From Nymphaea colorata (taxonomy: Eukaryota; Streptophyta; Magnoliopsida; Nymphaeales; Nymphaeaceae), in assembly GCF_008831285.2 (NCBI RefSeq), contig NC_045146.1:21715289-21779288 (forward strand): a DNA stretch of 64,000 nt. Direction: 5' to 3'. Positions within the stretch are counted from its first letter, which is position 1. Each line of letters starts with the position of its first letter. A program made the translations under genes and the position numbers. The notes under the pieces were generated by a model that saw nothing but the letters and a program-made list of their open reading frames with translations, made no database searches and was not told the DNA's origin. This document shows, in pieces, positions 38,780-53,159 of this stretch.

Positions 38780-41700
38780 TCAGAAAACTGGGCAACCTTC
38801 AACATGAATTCCTTGTGCGGTAGGACAAGAAGCTAAGGGACACATGTCAAGATGACTGCCCCACCAGTCCAAATTAATATCTTGGAATCCCAGAGAGAGA
38901 TACAGTAACACGCCCATGAACGCCAATCCTGCATCGAGGGCAGCAGACAGCACATAATTGTGTCGCCGCCACCATGCCCTGTGATATCTGTAGATCAAAT
39001 TGTTGAACAAAAATCCAACGACTATCCAGCAGGTGTAGTTGACAGCAGTAGCAGGTGGCATTTGCACTGTCGCACCAATAAGCACTGGCATGTTGATGAG
39101 CTTAATCCACTGTCTGTCTGGGTAAGCCTTCTGTCCAAGCCAAACAAGAAGAGGGGCGACAGCACCAGCTAGGAAAAACCAATTGATGCTTGAGTAGATG
39201 CCCAGATCACCAAAGATGCGCCGAGGGCCAATGAGGCCCCAGATGACCGAGGCATCATAGAAGACACGGTCAGAAGGGCACCTCCAAGGGCTGTTTGATG
39301 GGAGGAACGTTGTATTGCATATATTGGGGATAGTATTCATCATCCACCATGCTGTCCCAAGATGTACAACAGCAGCGATCACTGTGCCTGCTATCTATAC
39401 GTTCAGCATTAAATTAGCAACGGGCCCATTATTAACTAATAAACCCTTGAAAGGCATATGCAAATATCAACTTAAACACAGAGCTACATGCGAAAAAAGA
39501 ATGCCATATATAACTAATAAATCTTCATCTGCACTGATGGTGATAATGTGGCGTTGATCTTGTAATCACACTGCATGTAGTACATATGAGAGAATACTCA
39601 TCTGAAATGCAACAGAGGAATAAAGAAACAAACGGCAATTATTTGAGACACATCAAGTAGAGTTCGTTACCTGAGCTGTGAACATGGCCTGAGGAGGTAT
39701 TTTCATATAGTGACCAAGCTTGAAATCTTGAAGGAAGGTCACGGCCTGTTTCATGCTGATAAAACCATAAACCTTGAAACATATATTTGCTACTGGTCTA
39801 CCAGGGTATAGATACCCAATGATATACTCTGTTAGGATATTCAGAGTTGGCCTCTGCAATTTTTAATTTGAGTCAGACATGGAAAGTGGTTAACAGTGGA
39901 TAATTAGCTCAAAAAGCCCCTCACACTTTTTACCTGATTTGTCGTTGCAGCAATAATTCCTACAGGAAGAGTGTAGAAAAAGGCGAGCCCACAGGCTAAC
40001 AATACACCCCACCATGGTAGTTGAAGTTCCTCGTTGTAGTACTCACAGGCAAAAATTGCAGCAGCAATGGTAACCGATAATATGAGTATGAACCACCAGT
40101 CAGGCACCCTTTTGTACCGTTGCATCAATCTTGTGTGGACATCCAGTTTCGATTGCAATGCTGATTTGCTTAATTCCCATATGTCTCTGCAGGAAAAGCA
40201 TTATACAGAACTGAAGTCTTGTACCTCCGAGTCAGACAGGAAGCACTAAACCATAATGCAAAAGAATGCAAGTCCCTAATGGAAGCATGCGAGAGAGTTT
40301 TACAGAAACTATGCGTCTCCACAAGCACATGCCTTCATCATATCTCAGGTAACACGGTTCTCTGGACAGTGGACGTACATGAGATGTAGGACTATCAAAA
40401 TTCCGATTTCTCAACCTACGTAAGTATCATGAACTGAAGATCTTATTTTCGAGTGCCCAAAAGAAGCTGAACACAAAACCTATGTTTATGCCCCCGAAGA
40501 GGCAGACTAGCCCAAGCAAAAGGTACCACAGGTTAATGGATTATCAACCAAGTGGCTCGAAATGCAGTTCCCTCTACATTTATGAAGTTAGAAGAGAGTG
40601 TTTACCTGCCATGAAAAAGACAAACATGAACCACAGTTGCAGCCAGAGAAGCGAACCCCACACCATATGTGAAGGCAAAGAATGTGCTCAGATAGACTGG
40701 TCCATTCCTTTCATATGCTTCAACATCCAAATGAAAACTGGAGTCAATTATGCTTGATATGTTGTACTTTTGCCCAGAGGATGTGAAAAGACCATCTGAA
40801 AAGATTGGAAATGTCTTCGCTTTGTAGATATCGAGCCAGTAAGCCAGAGGAGTGATCACATACATGATTAGAAAAAATCCAGCGGCCAGATTGGCAGTAG
40901 CAAACCAAGGACTAGCAAGTGGGCTGCCTAGATACGACGAGACTGTGGACCAGTCAAAGCTGAACGCACCAACACCCAGACCATGCAGGCCAGAACCAAG
41001 CTGCTGAGCAAGTACAGACTTTGGGAAGACCCAGCAGAGCCATGACAGAGAGGTAAGCATGGGGAAGAGATACCCTGGGAAAACATAATAAGCAAAGCTA
41101 CACATGAAGGCAATTAGGAAGAACTGGTTTCGGGTCAACCTGCCCTTAGCTTGGACTTCTTTCTCATGAAAGGCTCTGCATTTATAAGAAAACCACAGCA
41201 AGGTCAAACACGTATCCATGAAAATATAAGTCTTTCTCCAGAGGCAATAAGGGTGGGTATGTTCAAAAGAATCTGAAGAAAATAAAAGAAGACCGCCCCG
41301 ACGTAAGAAATCGTTTGGAATCACAGAACTAGGCAACCAGTGAGAGAGAGAGAGAGAAACGCTTGAGTTACCTGAAAAGGGAGACTTGGACCAAAATTCC
41401 CGGCCACCACATGGCCGCCGGATCCACCAGATATCGCCTGAAAATTCCCGCCCAACCGAAACCCAACACCTTCACTTATTACCATCCCCATTATCAATAT
41501 GAGAGAAAAGAGAGAGGGAGATTACAGAAGCAAAACCTCAGTAAAAGTAGGAAGCCCAAATCAAGCAGCTACCGCGTTACCTGGGTGGTGATGACGACAA
41601 GGAAGGAGACAAGGAGAGTGAGCTTCTGCCCGTAGAACACCTTGACCGTGCTGACTATGTGGATGGCGTAGACAGCTCCGGCCCCGGCGCTGGCAAAGAT

Positions 41701-42147
41701 GGTGATGAGGACGTGCTCTTTCACGTTGAACGGCCCCGGGTTGAGCGTGAACTCCCACGCCCTCCCTTGGAAAAAAACACGGTCGGTGATGGACCTCGCC
41801 ATCAGGTGGCCCAGCGGTACCACCGCTACCTGCGCGAACGCCGACGATATGCTCAGCGGTTCCGTTCTGTACCAGAAGAACTGGTTCAGAAAGGAGAGGA
41901 GAGCGCACGACGTGGCACCCAGAAACCACGTCCTCAACGTCATCGCCGGGAGAGTTGTGTCGTCCCACACGGGGACCGTCAGGGCGACCTGCTCCACTGG
42001 AGAATTCTCCACTTCCTCCTCCTCTGTCCCGCCTTGTTCCTGCCTAGCAGCTCCTGCAAAGAAGGTCCATGAGAGAGAGCAAGAGCAAGAGAGAGAGAGA
42101 GAGGGAGAGAGAGAGAGACGCGTACGGAGAAGGGGAGACGTGTCCAT
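38780..42147 (-). CDS. Oligopeptide transporter, OPT family (copy B)
   Basis: Tandem paralogue of copy A. Seven coding exons (minus): 42147-42126, 42053-41581, 41469-41372, 41175-40606, 40186-39934, 39853-39671, 39394-38780, giving 737 residues. Exon sizes match copy A almost exactly (98, 570 and 183 bases are identical; the others differ by whole codons). The 22-base start exon encodes MDTSPLL plus one base and is joined through a 72-base CT-rich intron; reading straight through that intron would insert a Ser/Leu-rich stretch not seen in the family. NPG is present (FTLNPGPFN). The KIPPR position reads KIPPQ. The acidic N-terminus ([20 protein letters not shown]) and the C-terminus ([10 protein letters not shown]) align with copy A. 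It is a multi-pass H+-coupled transporter with unknown substrate, probably at the plasma membrane. Confidence 0.93.
42054..42125 (-). other. 72-base CT-rich first intron of OPT copy B
   Basis: Donor CTCC|GTACGC, acceptor CTTTGCAG|GAGC. On the gene strand almost the whole intron is CT repeat, forming a long polypyrimidine tract. It is the microsatellite seen on the plus strand as (AG)n at about 42070-42118. Confidence 0.75.
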
Positions 42148-45100
42148 GGTTCAGAAATCCGGCGGCCTGAATCTTCTCTTGGTGCGAAGGAGACGACCGG
42201 AAGGACGGTGGACAACAGAAGATTCATTCTGCAACCACGCAATATTGAACATGTAGGACTACGAAAGTCAATCGGCCCAGTGAACCTGTCCCATTATTTG
42301 AAACAGATTCATAGGTGTTCATGTTACCAAACGCCTCCAAAGATTTGCTCTTCACTATAAAAAAAATTATCAAATAGAACATATGTACAGACACACATGG
42401 TCGCAATTTGAAATATTGGAATCCGATACGGAATTAGAAAAATAAACTGTTTTTGTTCCATTGAATATTTTAAAATGTTTATTAATTAATTTTATCTAAA
42501 ATGCGACCATTACAGGATGATGCATATCACGACATGCATGTCCTGATCCAATATTTGCTAATTCATTGATCACGACAAGAAAAGATGAGCCGTTTTCGTC
42601 AACCCCAAAATTTGGAGGACCCATTTCATTTTATCATAATCCCAACACTGGTCTCGCAACTTGGTTTTTTCCTATACGAGCTACCTTTTTTTTTTTGACA
42701 GACAATTAGAAAAGAGGAAAATAGCTACGTCTGAAGAGTACCCGAATTTGTCTTTCTCGTTGTCTAAACAAGTTGAAGAAGAGTGACTATTTGTTTTCCT
42801 TTTTTCCGATAGAAATCAAGGATAATTTTATCACATAAAAAGGCTTTTAGTCTAAATTAATAAACAATAACAAGAAATATTTAACAAAAAGTAATAAAAT
42901 GGCTTTGAAGGCTCGTATTTTCTATATTATCCAAAGCAAGGTGTCAGATAGGAAAAGGACGCAACAAAAGTGACCAACGAAAAGCAGCAAGGCCGTCGTG
43001 TCTCCCATTGCGTTGGGGACGACGCCTTCCAAGGAATCACGCGTCAGCCAACAGGCCTTTTATTTTACTCCGAGGGCTTACAATGTCAACATAATTCTGC
43101 ATACTCAACTCAATTTTCCTGCTTTCTGCGAATCCCACTTTTGCTGACAACTCCTTTTTAAAAAGAGAACAGACATAATTTTTGGCTTACACAGGGAAAA
43201 ACGTCATTTCCATTGGAGTCCATACAAAAAGGTAGCCCTTGAGCTGACCGTCGTAAGAAGACGAGGTTACTACTTACGAGTCTGAAAACAAGGAGTTTCT
43301 GACGGCCTGCTCAAATTATGATAAAAGGATGGCCTTACAACGAATTTTTGTCTTCTGATAAGTTTCAACTTTTGCATACGCCAACAAAGCATTAAAAAAG
43401 AATATCTCATATAAGTGGCTAACAACTCAACAAAAGAGAGAAGTCAAAAAGTTCCAATTCTCGAAAGTTTTGTACCAAAGTTTGTGGAAAACAAATAATT
43501 GGGGTTTAACAATCTAGCTATATGAAAAATGTCAAATGGCCGCGTTCGCTAGCAACGGTGGCACTCGGGTGAAATCAGAATTCAAAGCACACTTTGCATT
43601 ATTCTTCCATATCAGAATTCATTTTTAGCAAAAATAAAAAATCATTATGCAAACTCAAAATAACAACAAATCAAAAATCGTCAAGTGTTCGAGCGTTACC
43701 CAATACAAATTTTGACACGATTTCCTACATAAGGCAACACTTACTCTTTTAAGATAAACACAAAGGTATATATATCAATTTTTATCAACAATATTAACGG
43801 AAAATTATACATACCGCCTTCAAATACTCGTAATCCTTATGTTTAAAAATTTTACCTTGCATACCATTGCACGGAAAGGCACATATTGATGCCCCATATG
43901 GAGGCAAGGGACGATTAAAGTAGCACATGTTATTTCCGCAGGTTTAATATGTAGGGAATGACTTGTTTTTTAAAAAAGGAATCCAGTTTGTCACAGTATT
44001 ACCACGAAATTGCCTTTCCTCGCCAAAACATGCATCTTTTATATATATATATATATATTCTACAGTTTTAAACTATTTTAGCAACTCAATATTTCAAGTC
44101 CACACATATTCAAATGATCACGGGCAAAATGTGAAATAAGTGAAAAACGAAAAACGTTGACAGCTTCAGGGAAAATCGAGTTCGCTACACCGTCGAAGTA
44201 ATAAATCTATATTGGTTCTACATGAATTTCATTTGACGTCACAAAAGAGCCTAATAATCATGAAGTCAATAAAAGCGTAACTTCGAATTTAAAACACAGC
44301 ATTACTTGAATTAACGTAGGGAGAGACGGGATGAACCGGAAAATCTCAGATTTTCCACAAGGACTTAAAAATTTATGAGGTAATCTTCCGGCTGCATGAA
44401 TACTACAAGTTCCGAGGTAAACCGGCGATGGAAGGAGACGAATACTACAAGTTGCTAATGAATGTTGCGGAAGGACATTTTATCGGTAAACATGGGCCAG
44501 GAAAGCTACCAGGGAAAGCAAAAGCGGCCCGATGAAAGAAACCTCGACTGTCCTACAGCCCAAAGCTGGTGAAGTCGAACCACCGCAAAGCGTCCACATG
44601 ATGGAAACGGGGACTACTGTTCCCCGTAGAGGATGGAATCATCAGTCACAAGATTTATTTATACTGATTTAAAAATAACAATGAGATATACATCTACCCA
44701 TGTCATTTTGAAAAATTATCAAACAAGCTTACGTGGAAGATAAAAAGTTGAACTTAGAATTCGAACGATTGATGACCCTGAAGCACTTCTCATTCCCTAC
44801 TGGAGTTGCGGCGACATAAAAGTAAATCCTATTGGAGTTTCGACGTCAGTTTTGCAACAAGTTTTTGACAATCAGACACATATTTCATTAGTTGTTTCTT
44901 TTCTCAGGCGCCTATTCAACATACCTCCTCGTGATTATAACGTATCGATATATTCATATTCACAATACATAACGCACATACCAATATACTATATGACCAA
45001 TTACACCTTAGCAGCACAAAAATAGTCGTCAGTCAGAATTTAACGAAGCCTTCCTTGATGTGATTTCGATAACTGGACACGTCACAACATGAAAGAGGAC

Positions 45101-46979
45101 ATCACATACACCTCCTTGCCAGACATTAAAGAACTTTGGCGCATATCTCTAAATTTTTAAAATATAAGATTCGATATTTTACAGGCAAAACCAAAAGAGA
45201 AAAGCGAATGAAAAACTCATAATTTCAGTGAATAAAGGTGCATGCATGGAGAACAAGCTCAGTGCTTTCAAAGAAATCTTTTGAAGAGCAACCATCTGAA
45301 AATTCAAGCCTTTTCAAATAAAATGTGCGAAGAGGAGAACATAAACCTGAGCTCACCCAAAGAAGAGAAGACCAACCAAAGCTTCATTAATGTGTTCTTA
45401 CTATGCCACATCTACCTAAAGGAAAGTGACAAGAGGTGGGTGACAGAGTGCAAATGAATCATATAATGCATGGTTGACAGTGTTCAAACAAGTTGGGGTT
45501 GGGTAATAGAAAAAATGGTGACCATCAATGCAATAGCAGCACAACAAAGACAAATGCCCGTCTACAGAAAAAATGGTAATCTGTCACTGAATGCTACACA
45601 ACCATTTCAAGTAACTGCATGCCAACAAATAGAAAATATAAAAATTAAGAAACCCTGACTGTAAAATTCAGAAAGTTTTCAACAAGACAAAAGGAGGCTC
45701 GATCATTATCATCAACAAGCATATAACAACCCAAGCCTCCGAAGCTAAGGCTTGTGGTAACACCATGTGTTCATCCAAGTATCTACTGAATGCCAAGCGG
45801 CTGAAACCAATAGAATCGATGCCACATGATTACTGACATGAAGTCTAGAAGACTAGGACATCTAAAGCCACATGCATAGCTCAACCAGGTGATGGACAGT
45901 TATCAGTGTCTCATGCCTGCTCTCATTTCTATACCGTCAGTACCATATGGGCTGCATTGGTAGGACCACAATCAACAAGGTTTCAAATGGGTTGGACATG
46001 GCACAGCTAAAATGAGTTAAAAACTTCCACCAAAATCACATTTATGTACCCATGGAAAATGACATCTGGAGCCCTGGTTGTAATCCTCTTTCACCAAGTG
46101 ACGGTGAGGAATATGAAGACTGGACTATATGCATTAACCGTCAAAATACACACCGTAAGAAGTGAAGATTGAGCCCAAGGTGAAGTCACCTCAAAATGAG
46201 CTGACCAGAACATCGAACAAAGAAACAAATTACGCATGGGTCACCTTCCACATTTGATGGGGAGGAAAATGAGGTGGACTTTCTTACATCCAGTGCAGCT
46301 GCCACCATGTTGTTGCAGAGAACCAGAATGAAACTCTAGAAGCATTGCAAGGCAGCATTGATGTGCCACGCCAGCCCTTCCTTTCCTTTCATTCCAAGGT
46401 TGCTCGTGCAATCAGATTTTAAAATATTTATGGAAAATGACAACAGGATCATCCCATCAGCTTGGCTATAATTCTAAAAAAACACAAACATGGGAAAGTA
46501 AAACAAAGCTCCATATTAAGAGAACTCAAAAGCGAAGTTAGAAAACAACATAAAAAGTTCGCTATTTCAATTAACCTTGGCTCTCACACACTAATTCTTA
46601 AACCAGTACGACACCATAAAAGACAATACCAATTACTGAACTCGAGCTAAATATATAATGGTAACAACAGCAACTCCAATCCACGTTCATAATGCACCAG
46701 CCAGCCACATCATGGAAACCACCGAGGATGTTTGGTTACACCGGAACTTGTACCATCTAAGGAACTCGTAAACTCAAACACAAGTACGAGAGAGCTAAAA
46801 AGCGCCTCTAATCCTCACTATCGAAAACCTGCAGAAATCTACGCAGTCATTTTCCTTGCCTCGCATATAAACTTCGCATAATTAACATACACTATGATTT
46901 GATCCCGGCCTCTTTCCAATTTTGATAGTAATGATACATCGAAGAAGCGCGTCGCACACCTCCGACAAAACAGCGTAAT
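42148..46979. other. Gene-poor AT-rich region
   Basis: The first few hundred bases should be the OPT copy B promoter, and the last part should hold the 3' UTR of the RRM gene. In between, open frames are short and unlike any known family. There is an (AT)n run at about 44041-44059. I see no element ends, tRNA or conserved domain. Confidence 0.55.
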
Positions 46980-49900
46980 TCAACGTCTGCCACGACCGGA
47001 CCTGGGACCAGGAAATCGGGCAAATTGTAGCCTTAAAATGGCCGAGTCGCGATCGTTTTCATCGAAAACATAACCTGCAAAATGGAATTGTGATTCTTCA
47101 CGTAGGGTGCGCAGACAGATCCGAATAGAACCTCCGATTATACGTCACAGTTACATATGCAAAGATGATAGGTCAATCCACAAGGAGACCTTAGGCGATG
47201 CGAACGGAGAAAAAGAAATCAGTCGACGTGTGGATGCATAAACTTGACTAGCAATATCATATCAGTTATTTCCTAGAAACTTTCAATACGATATAAACAA
47301 AATTGGAGCTCAAGATCATACCCAAAAACTGTCAGTGCTGTGAGACTGACAGAATTGCCCAGAAGGAAAAGACGGCTACCATACAGCTTCTCTAGATCTA
47401 GACATAGGAAACTAAAAGTAAAAAAAGGAAAAATCAAGTGGACCGGTGGATAGATGGATCTAGACCCTAAGGCAACAGGGAAAAGCATTAGCTCCATCCT
47501 CGGCAGATTTTATCAGCAAAGACAAGTAAGCTCAGCTCAGATTAACTACCCAGCAGACCATCATCTGAGGTAAGATCATTCAAGTTTTGCTCCCCAGCAA
47601 TTTCAGGATGACGTGCATGATGCTCAGCACCAATTACATGCCGCCCTATTACCTCTATTATTAGGAGAACAAACAGTTCAGCTTGCCCCCAGTGCCCGGA
47701 CCACCATACTAACCAACCTGTTATGCCTTCGACAACTCGATTTTCTGGGTTTGGAAAAAAGTTTTATACTCTCTGCTAAACATAATCTCATCAACTTCAA
47801 CGATAGAGACACAACCAAACCTGTGGGATTGCAGATACAGCCGTTCCAGAAATATAAATTTTGAGAAAAGTATAATTATCTCTCTTGGTGGCGATTTCCC
47901 AGCCTCAATTAACCAAGTCAGAAACTCAGAATATATAAAATAAGCAAAACTGATGCTGTTTCTAATATAACATGAGGCAATAAGTAAAATCAGGAATACA
48001 GAAAGCGAATCATTAGGACATGAAAGTTCCTCATAAGGAGAGACAAAGATGCACGTGCGAAGGAACAAACAATTTTCACCTTGTAAAGCATCCAAAGCAA
48101 CCATGGCATGGTTAGGACTTGCAAAATCAACAAAGCAGAGGACAAGTGGGTCACCCCCAGGCTGCAAAATCAGAATAAGGTAACAAAATAAGTACCACAC
48201 CCACTAGAACATAAAAAACATACTCTTCCAAAAGAGGCCAACTTACAATTCTGGACTCCTTATTCACCAGTCTCACTTCTTTATAGCCTACAAAAGGGCG
48301 AAATATATCTGTACAAATAAAGGATAAACAGGAACACTAGGAAGGATTGCAGGCACAACAGATAGACTAGACCACTACAGTATGTACAATCCAAAGGATA
48401 CGAGCAACTTCCCTCCTTGTACAATTAGATGGAAGGCCTTCAATAAAGAGAGTGCTGGAGGCATCGGGTGGGAGGGGCGGCTGTTCAGGTCTACTACCTC
48501 CATAACCAATGTTCTGGCCCTGCCCACCCATTGCAGGATCTAAGCCACCTGGAACAGGAAGGGCACCAAACCCAGCAGTTACTGCTCTACCCAAACCACC
48601 TCCAGCAATATTACCAGGATCAGCAGCACTGTAAGTAGATATTTGCTGCAATTAAGCATGAAAAATTAATCAAAGGTGTGCAATTGAAAGACAATGTGAA
48701 ATGTTACAACCCAAAGACATGTGCAAGCTAAAAACACAAACCCCGTTACGAAGATACTGATCATAAGACGCTCCAATAGATTGAGTATCTCTGATCAGCC
48801 TGTGACCTGAACGGTCTTCTTCATGTGGCATGTACGTACCAAGACTTCCAGCATCTACAGCACAAGTGTAGAGTTTAAAATTTTCAAAATAGGAAAAATA
48901 GAGAAGAAAAGCAGTGTGAACGATGCCTTTTGTCAAAAGAGTTGGATAGGATTGCATACTTAACCGAAAGACCAGCATATGTACAAGATCATTCATCTAG
49001 CACAAAACCTCTGTTAATCAAAACGATATAACATCTTGAACAGTACAAAAACTATATGATTTTGGATGCCCATGTTCTATGATCATTATGCATGTGTATG
49101 AAAACTCAAAAATATTTTCATTTAGTTTTCCGTCACATGGGTAATCTTTCGGCGCATAGGATCAAACGTCAAGCAATGCTTTCTTGGCAGAGTTCTCGAC
49201 GGCAAGAAACTTCAGGGCTTGTTGGAACTGCACGCACCCCAAAGGGGGTGACAATTGACTCGGTCAGAGCCCTGACTCCTCTACCAATCATCAAATAGCT
49301 CTACTTTGTTAACTCATAACAATAGAGGTTTTGTGGACAGATCACAGGCTTTTGTACTGGTCAGCCGCTTGGGTTGTGCCGCTTTCCTAATCCTTCGATA
49401 GGACAGCACCCCTTCTCCCGAAGTTACGGGGTCATTGAAGTCAAAACAACTACATCAAGAAGATGAACAGAAGAAAAAAAAAGGTAGGTGTTTGGGTCCA
49501 CTGTTCTTCTTCCTTGCTTTGACCATTTGCCGATATTGCATACATCTATCAAAGAATATGACTAGTTGTAACAGACACAACAGAACATAAGCATATTATT
49601 GATGGCTGCAATTACAAGTATTCAGATAATATCGTCAATACCATGCTACACATGAAAACGTTCACCTTTAGATTTTCTATACAACTACTTTCTCAAAGGA
49701 AGAAGAAAATTTCGCTTTAGAAAAAAATTAACCAAAAATTTAATATGTAATTATGACAAAGAAAAATCATATCAGATGATCGAAATTTACATTGTTACCT
49801 GAAGAATGAAAATTCTAGAACTCAATTTAGTTTTGCTAACAATGACTACTGAACATATGAAAGAAGAAAATTATAAGACCTAATATTCATGGACCTCTTC

Positions 49901-51070
49901 CACCTTGGATTTCTTTCATCTTGCTGTATAAGGCATAAAACGTAGCTATAAATATATCCATGTGAGCTGTAAACTACTTCCAGACCTTGCAGTTGCCAAA
50001 ACTATTTCTTATGTTTGACCACTGCCACATATGCATAAATAGGAAAGAAGCAAACCATTTCATCAAATCAATAACAAATTCATTAAAACCAGAGAGAAAG
50101 CACGCTATTATGATCATCATTTTTCATGATCCTACGCATTCTACCATAAACACATAATATATGGGGGAAGGGACAAAATTTAAACGGAGCGTTCTTTCAC
50201 AGTTAAGCTTCCAAGCAGAATTTCACCAAAAAGTATTTCTATTCTTCCACACTGAAAATATATGGAATGCCCAAAAACTTGAACCTCCAGACCTTAAGGT
50301 TTGCGCACATAGAGTAATCAAACCATGTCCACCATGATGGCCAACAATAATCAAACCATGTTGAACCACTACAACACCATTTTACTTAAAAGTAGCACAG
50401 ACATAGTCAGTTGACTATCAAACACAGATAAACCCATTCCTAGATTATTCGAGAAAATAAGTTCATAATGCAACCCTATTCGAATTTGATATGAAAATTG
50501 TTGTGGGAATTTTAATCATTGGAGACAACATATTCTCACAACTCCAGAGAGTAAATGAGGATTCAACAACAAAAGATGCATCAACGAGAAAATGAGGATG
50601 GAAACCTGAAAAGGGACAGAACTTAATGCCATCCTCAAAGCAAGAGAAAAATTCACAATGTCCAATTTCAAGTGTTTGCAGAAAGCGCTAGCCAGAACTA
50701 ATGCAAAGCATCACAGAAGCCAACTGCCAAAAACAAATTTGTTTAAAAGCGAAGACTTCTTAGGCAAAACATAGCATGGCAAACGCTACAATATGCACTT
50801 TATACCTCCATAAGCAAAAAAAGGGAAAGATAAATAAAACCCTCCGTTGAAACAAATCTTTAGTAGAAGTGTTCACCGCAGCACTTGTTCATCCTCAAAG
50901 GAGCCAAGTGATCACCGCAGTCCTTGCTCATCTAACAGAGAGAGAGAAAGAAAAAGAGAGAGAGAGAGAGAGAACGGACCATATTCCGAGCGAGGCCGTT
51001 TCCCGACAATCTGAGCGGCAGGCATAGCAGCCTGCCGGCCGTCCGGGTACCTCCAATAGCCCTCAGCCAT
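46980..51070 (-). CDS. Nuclear speckle RNA-binding protein (NSR-type, single RRM)
   Basis: Plant NSRs are nuclear RRM proteins that modulate alternative splicing and bind long noncoding RNA. Six coding exons (minus): 51070-50980, 48854-48742, 48645-48402, 48308-48247, 48161-48080, 47074-46980, giving 228 residues. The N-terminus MAEGYWRYPDGRQAA with KRPRSEY is typical of the family. A Gly/Pro-rich linker follows. The RRM spans about residues 132-215, split over four exons: RNP2-like LFIEGL, then HIFRPFVGYKEVRLV, GGDPLVLCFVDF as RNP1, ALDALQ, and LRLQFARFPGPRSGRGRR at the end. The donor after GCTC|GTATCC and the acceptor GTACAG|ATAT restore the conserved His-Ile-Phe, which supports that junction. 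Intron 1 (2.1 kb) holds an organellar rRNA piece. Confidence 0.92.
49341..49436 (-). pseudogene. Large-subunit rRNA fragment of probable mitochondrial origin in NSR intron 1
   Basis: On the minus strand the sequence has AATGACCCCGTAACTTCGGG followed by AGAAGGGGTGC, the conserved bacterial-type 23S element, then TGTCCTATCG...GAAAGCGGCACA, which resembles plant mitochondrial 26S rather than plastid 23S rRNA. Similarity fades after about 100 bases; the adjoining 49135-49340 looks GC-rich and foreign but I cannot place it. It is best read as a nuclear insertion of mitochondrial DNA. It is too short and diverged to be functional rRNA. Confidence 0.65.
50949..50973. repeat. (AG)n tract just inside NSR intron 1
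   Basis: A purine run immediately downstream, in gene direction, of the exon 1 donor. It is CT-rich on the transcribed strand. Confidence 0.85.
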
Positions 51071-53159
51071 AGAAGCAGAACGCCGTACCCAGAGAGTTAC
51101 CGGAGAAGGACGGAACGAGGAAACTTCCGAGAGGAAAAAAACCCTAACGAATCAACGGAACCCCTTTCCCCAGCAGGCAGATCGAAGGGACGAGACGGCC
51201 GATCCATATTTTATAGGGCCCTAGCCATCCGTCTTTACGTGGCAAGTTCCTAGTAGATCTTAGCCTTCACAGCGAACTGAAGGAAGCGGGTCGGGTCATT
51301 GAATAGCAGTCCGGACTCTATGGTACTTGGTCAGACCGGATATGTGTCGCCCCACTCTCGTCCATTTTGGGTAGGGCGGGGTACCCGGCTGGGTCGGGTT
51401 GGGTTGGTTTAAGGCTCCACAAAACCGAGCTTGAGTAGCTCTGAAGCAATCAAACCTAGTTTGTTTAGTTATCGAGTCTAGCCCAACCGATTCATATCTT
51501 TATTTTAAAATTAAAATTTTAATATTTTAACCTTCTGTGATGCACCAAGAATTTTTAAATAACCCTTGGCAAGACACCAAATATATATATATACATTGAA
51601 CATAGTCTGGTACAAGGATACATTTAAAACCTGTTTTTTTATATATATATAACTAGGCCTGTTTAGATACTTAAGCATCCAATCGTATCTAATCCAGTGT
51701 TCGGACATATAGGTAGATCCGATCTTTAATCAAACGAACGACCTTCGATAGGTTGGGTTCTCTTCATTCTCACGTCGTCATTGTGCATTCGCAAGTCATA
51801 GTTTCCCGCCTCCATCTAGGGCACACGCTTAAAAGCCTCGGATCTGTTATCCCATTGATTTGAGGTCGTTTCCAATGATTTCATATCCCCGATCCACCAA
51901 GACCAAGTTCCTAGGAAAATCTTGATCAAATTTTGCTCAAATCAAGATACCAGTTCATAGTCAGTACTGGTAACTCCTAGATCGAATCAGGACAATGGCC
52001 ATGATCAAATTTTCACAAAGATGTTGGAAGATTTACAACATTGATTTGATAGACAGCGACCTGTACACCATGTTTATCCTGATGAAAAGGATATGCCTTT
52101 TGACGTGCAAAGGTTCGGCTTTTTCAGGAAGATTGACTTTTGAAATGCAATAAATGAAAGATGGATCGATATATCATACGACAAAACAGAAACATGAATG
52201 GTCCTCTGGGCATTAGATTTCGGCAATTAAAACATTGATTATCATGAAATAAATCACTGCATTGATACAGCAAATTTGATTAAAATTAACACTTGTGGAA
52301 GGAACTCTGGAATGCTGGTGCACCAATGTACAGATGTGTCTACAAGTTTCCAATGGATGAAACCATCCCCACAAGAGGTCAGAACAGCCTTCATCTTGGC
52401 TGTTGAAGAGAATCCCTAGAAGCAAAAAAAAACTGGATGCAAAAGGGCAAGGTGACCAGATATGCAAGCTTCATCGTCTTCTTCTGTTTGAGAGAAAGTG
52501 AAGCATGCAGTATTCGAATGACCACGATAAATGGCCTTTCAGAATTTCACTCAACGTGGCCAGGGGCTGCCACTGTGAAAACCACGCAAATAACTATCAG
52601 AAATGTCACGTCAATTTCTCAATTTCAGGGAGCCGGATAACTTATTAAAATATCTGGTTCTACTTAGTTACCTGGATGAGGAACATTCACAAAAAAAAGA
52701 TTTCCCTTGAACAGGAAAGTTTTTCTTACATGTGAAACATTCAAGGAGCTGTACTATTATTCCATGAAATATTTTTTAAGTGATGGAAAGATGGAAATGC
52801 TGACAATGTCATCCTGTTCGTGCTATCAACATCCGACTGCCTTCAGGATAAACAAGGGTGACAAAGCCTGATTCCAGCACGCAGTTCCAACTTACAGTGA
52901 TGGACCCATCGACTCACCGTAGGAGTAAAACTGTAAAACTCAGGTCACTCCCAAGCTATTACCCATATCCATAATGACAAGTAAAGAGGCAGATAACATA
53001 TTTCAAAGAGCAGTAGCCCATTTTGCAGAGAAGTTCCAAAAGCATGAACTGAAGGATCCAGAAACTGCTTTATAAAGGCATTGCATCAAGTTCTATCATG
53101 TCAGTGCACAAGAAAATTATGGTGTACAAAGTCCAACCCTACAAGGAAAGCAAGTCCAC
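51071..53159. other. Spacer between the NSR gene promoter and the COA5 3' end
   Basis: About 51071-51300 is GC-richer and holds the NSR 5' UTR and promoter. Around 51300-51480 there are GGGTCGGGTTGGGTT-like words of repetitive character, and AT runs near 51580-51650. The last few hundred bases before 53160 should include the COA5 3' UTR. No other gene is recognised. Confidence 0.5.

Noticed and set aside
41659-42256. Plus-strand frames over OPT copy B exon 2
   Set aside because: Shadow frames of the transporter exon; composition and lack of homology show no independent gene.
44305-44535. An open frame of about 75 codons without an early ATG, containing two EYYK words
   Set aside because: No start codon, no family resemblance and no splice context; a chance open stretch is likely, although the repeated GAATACTACAAGTT word is curious.
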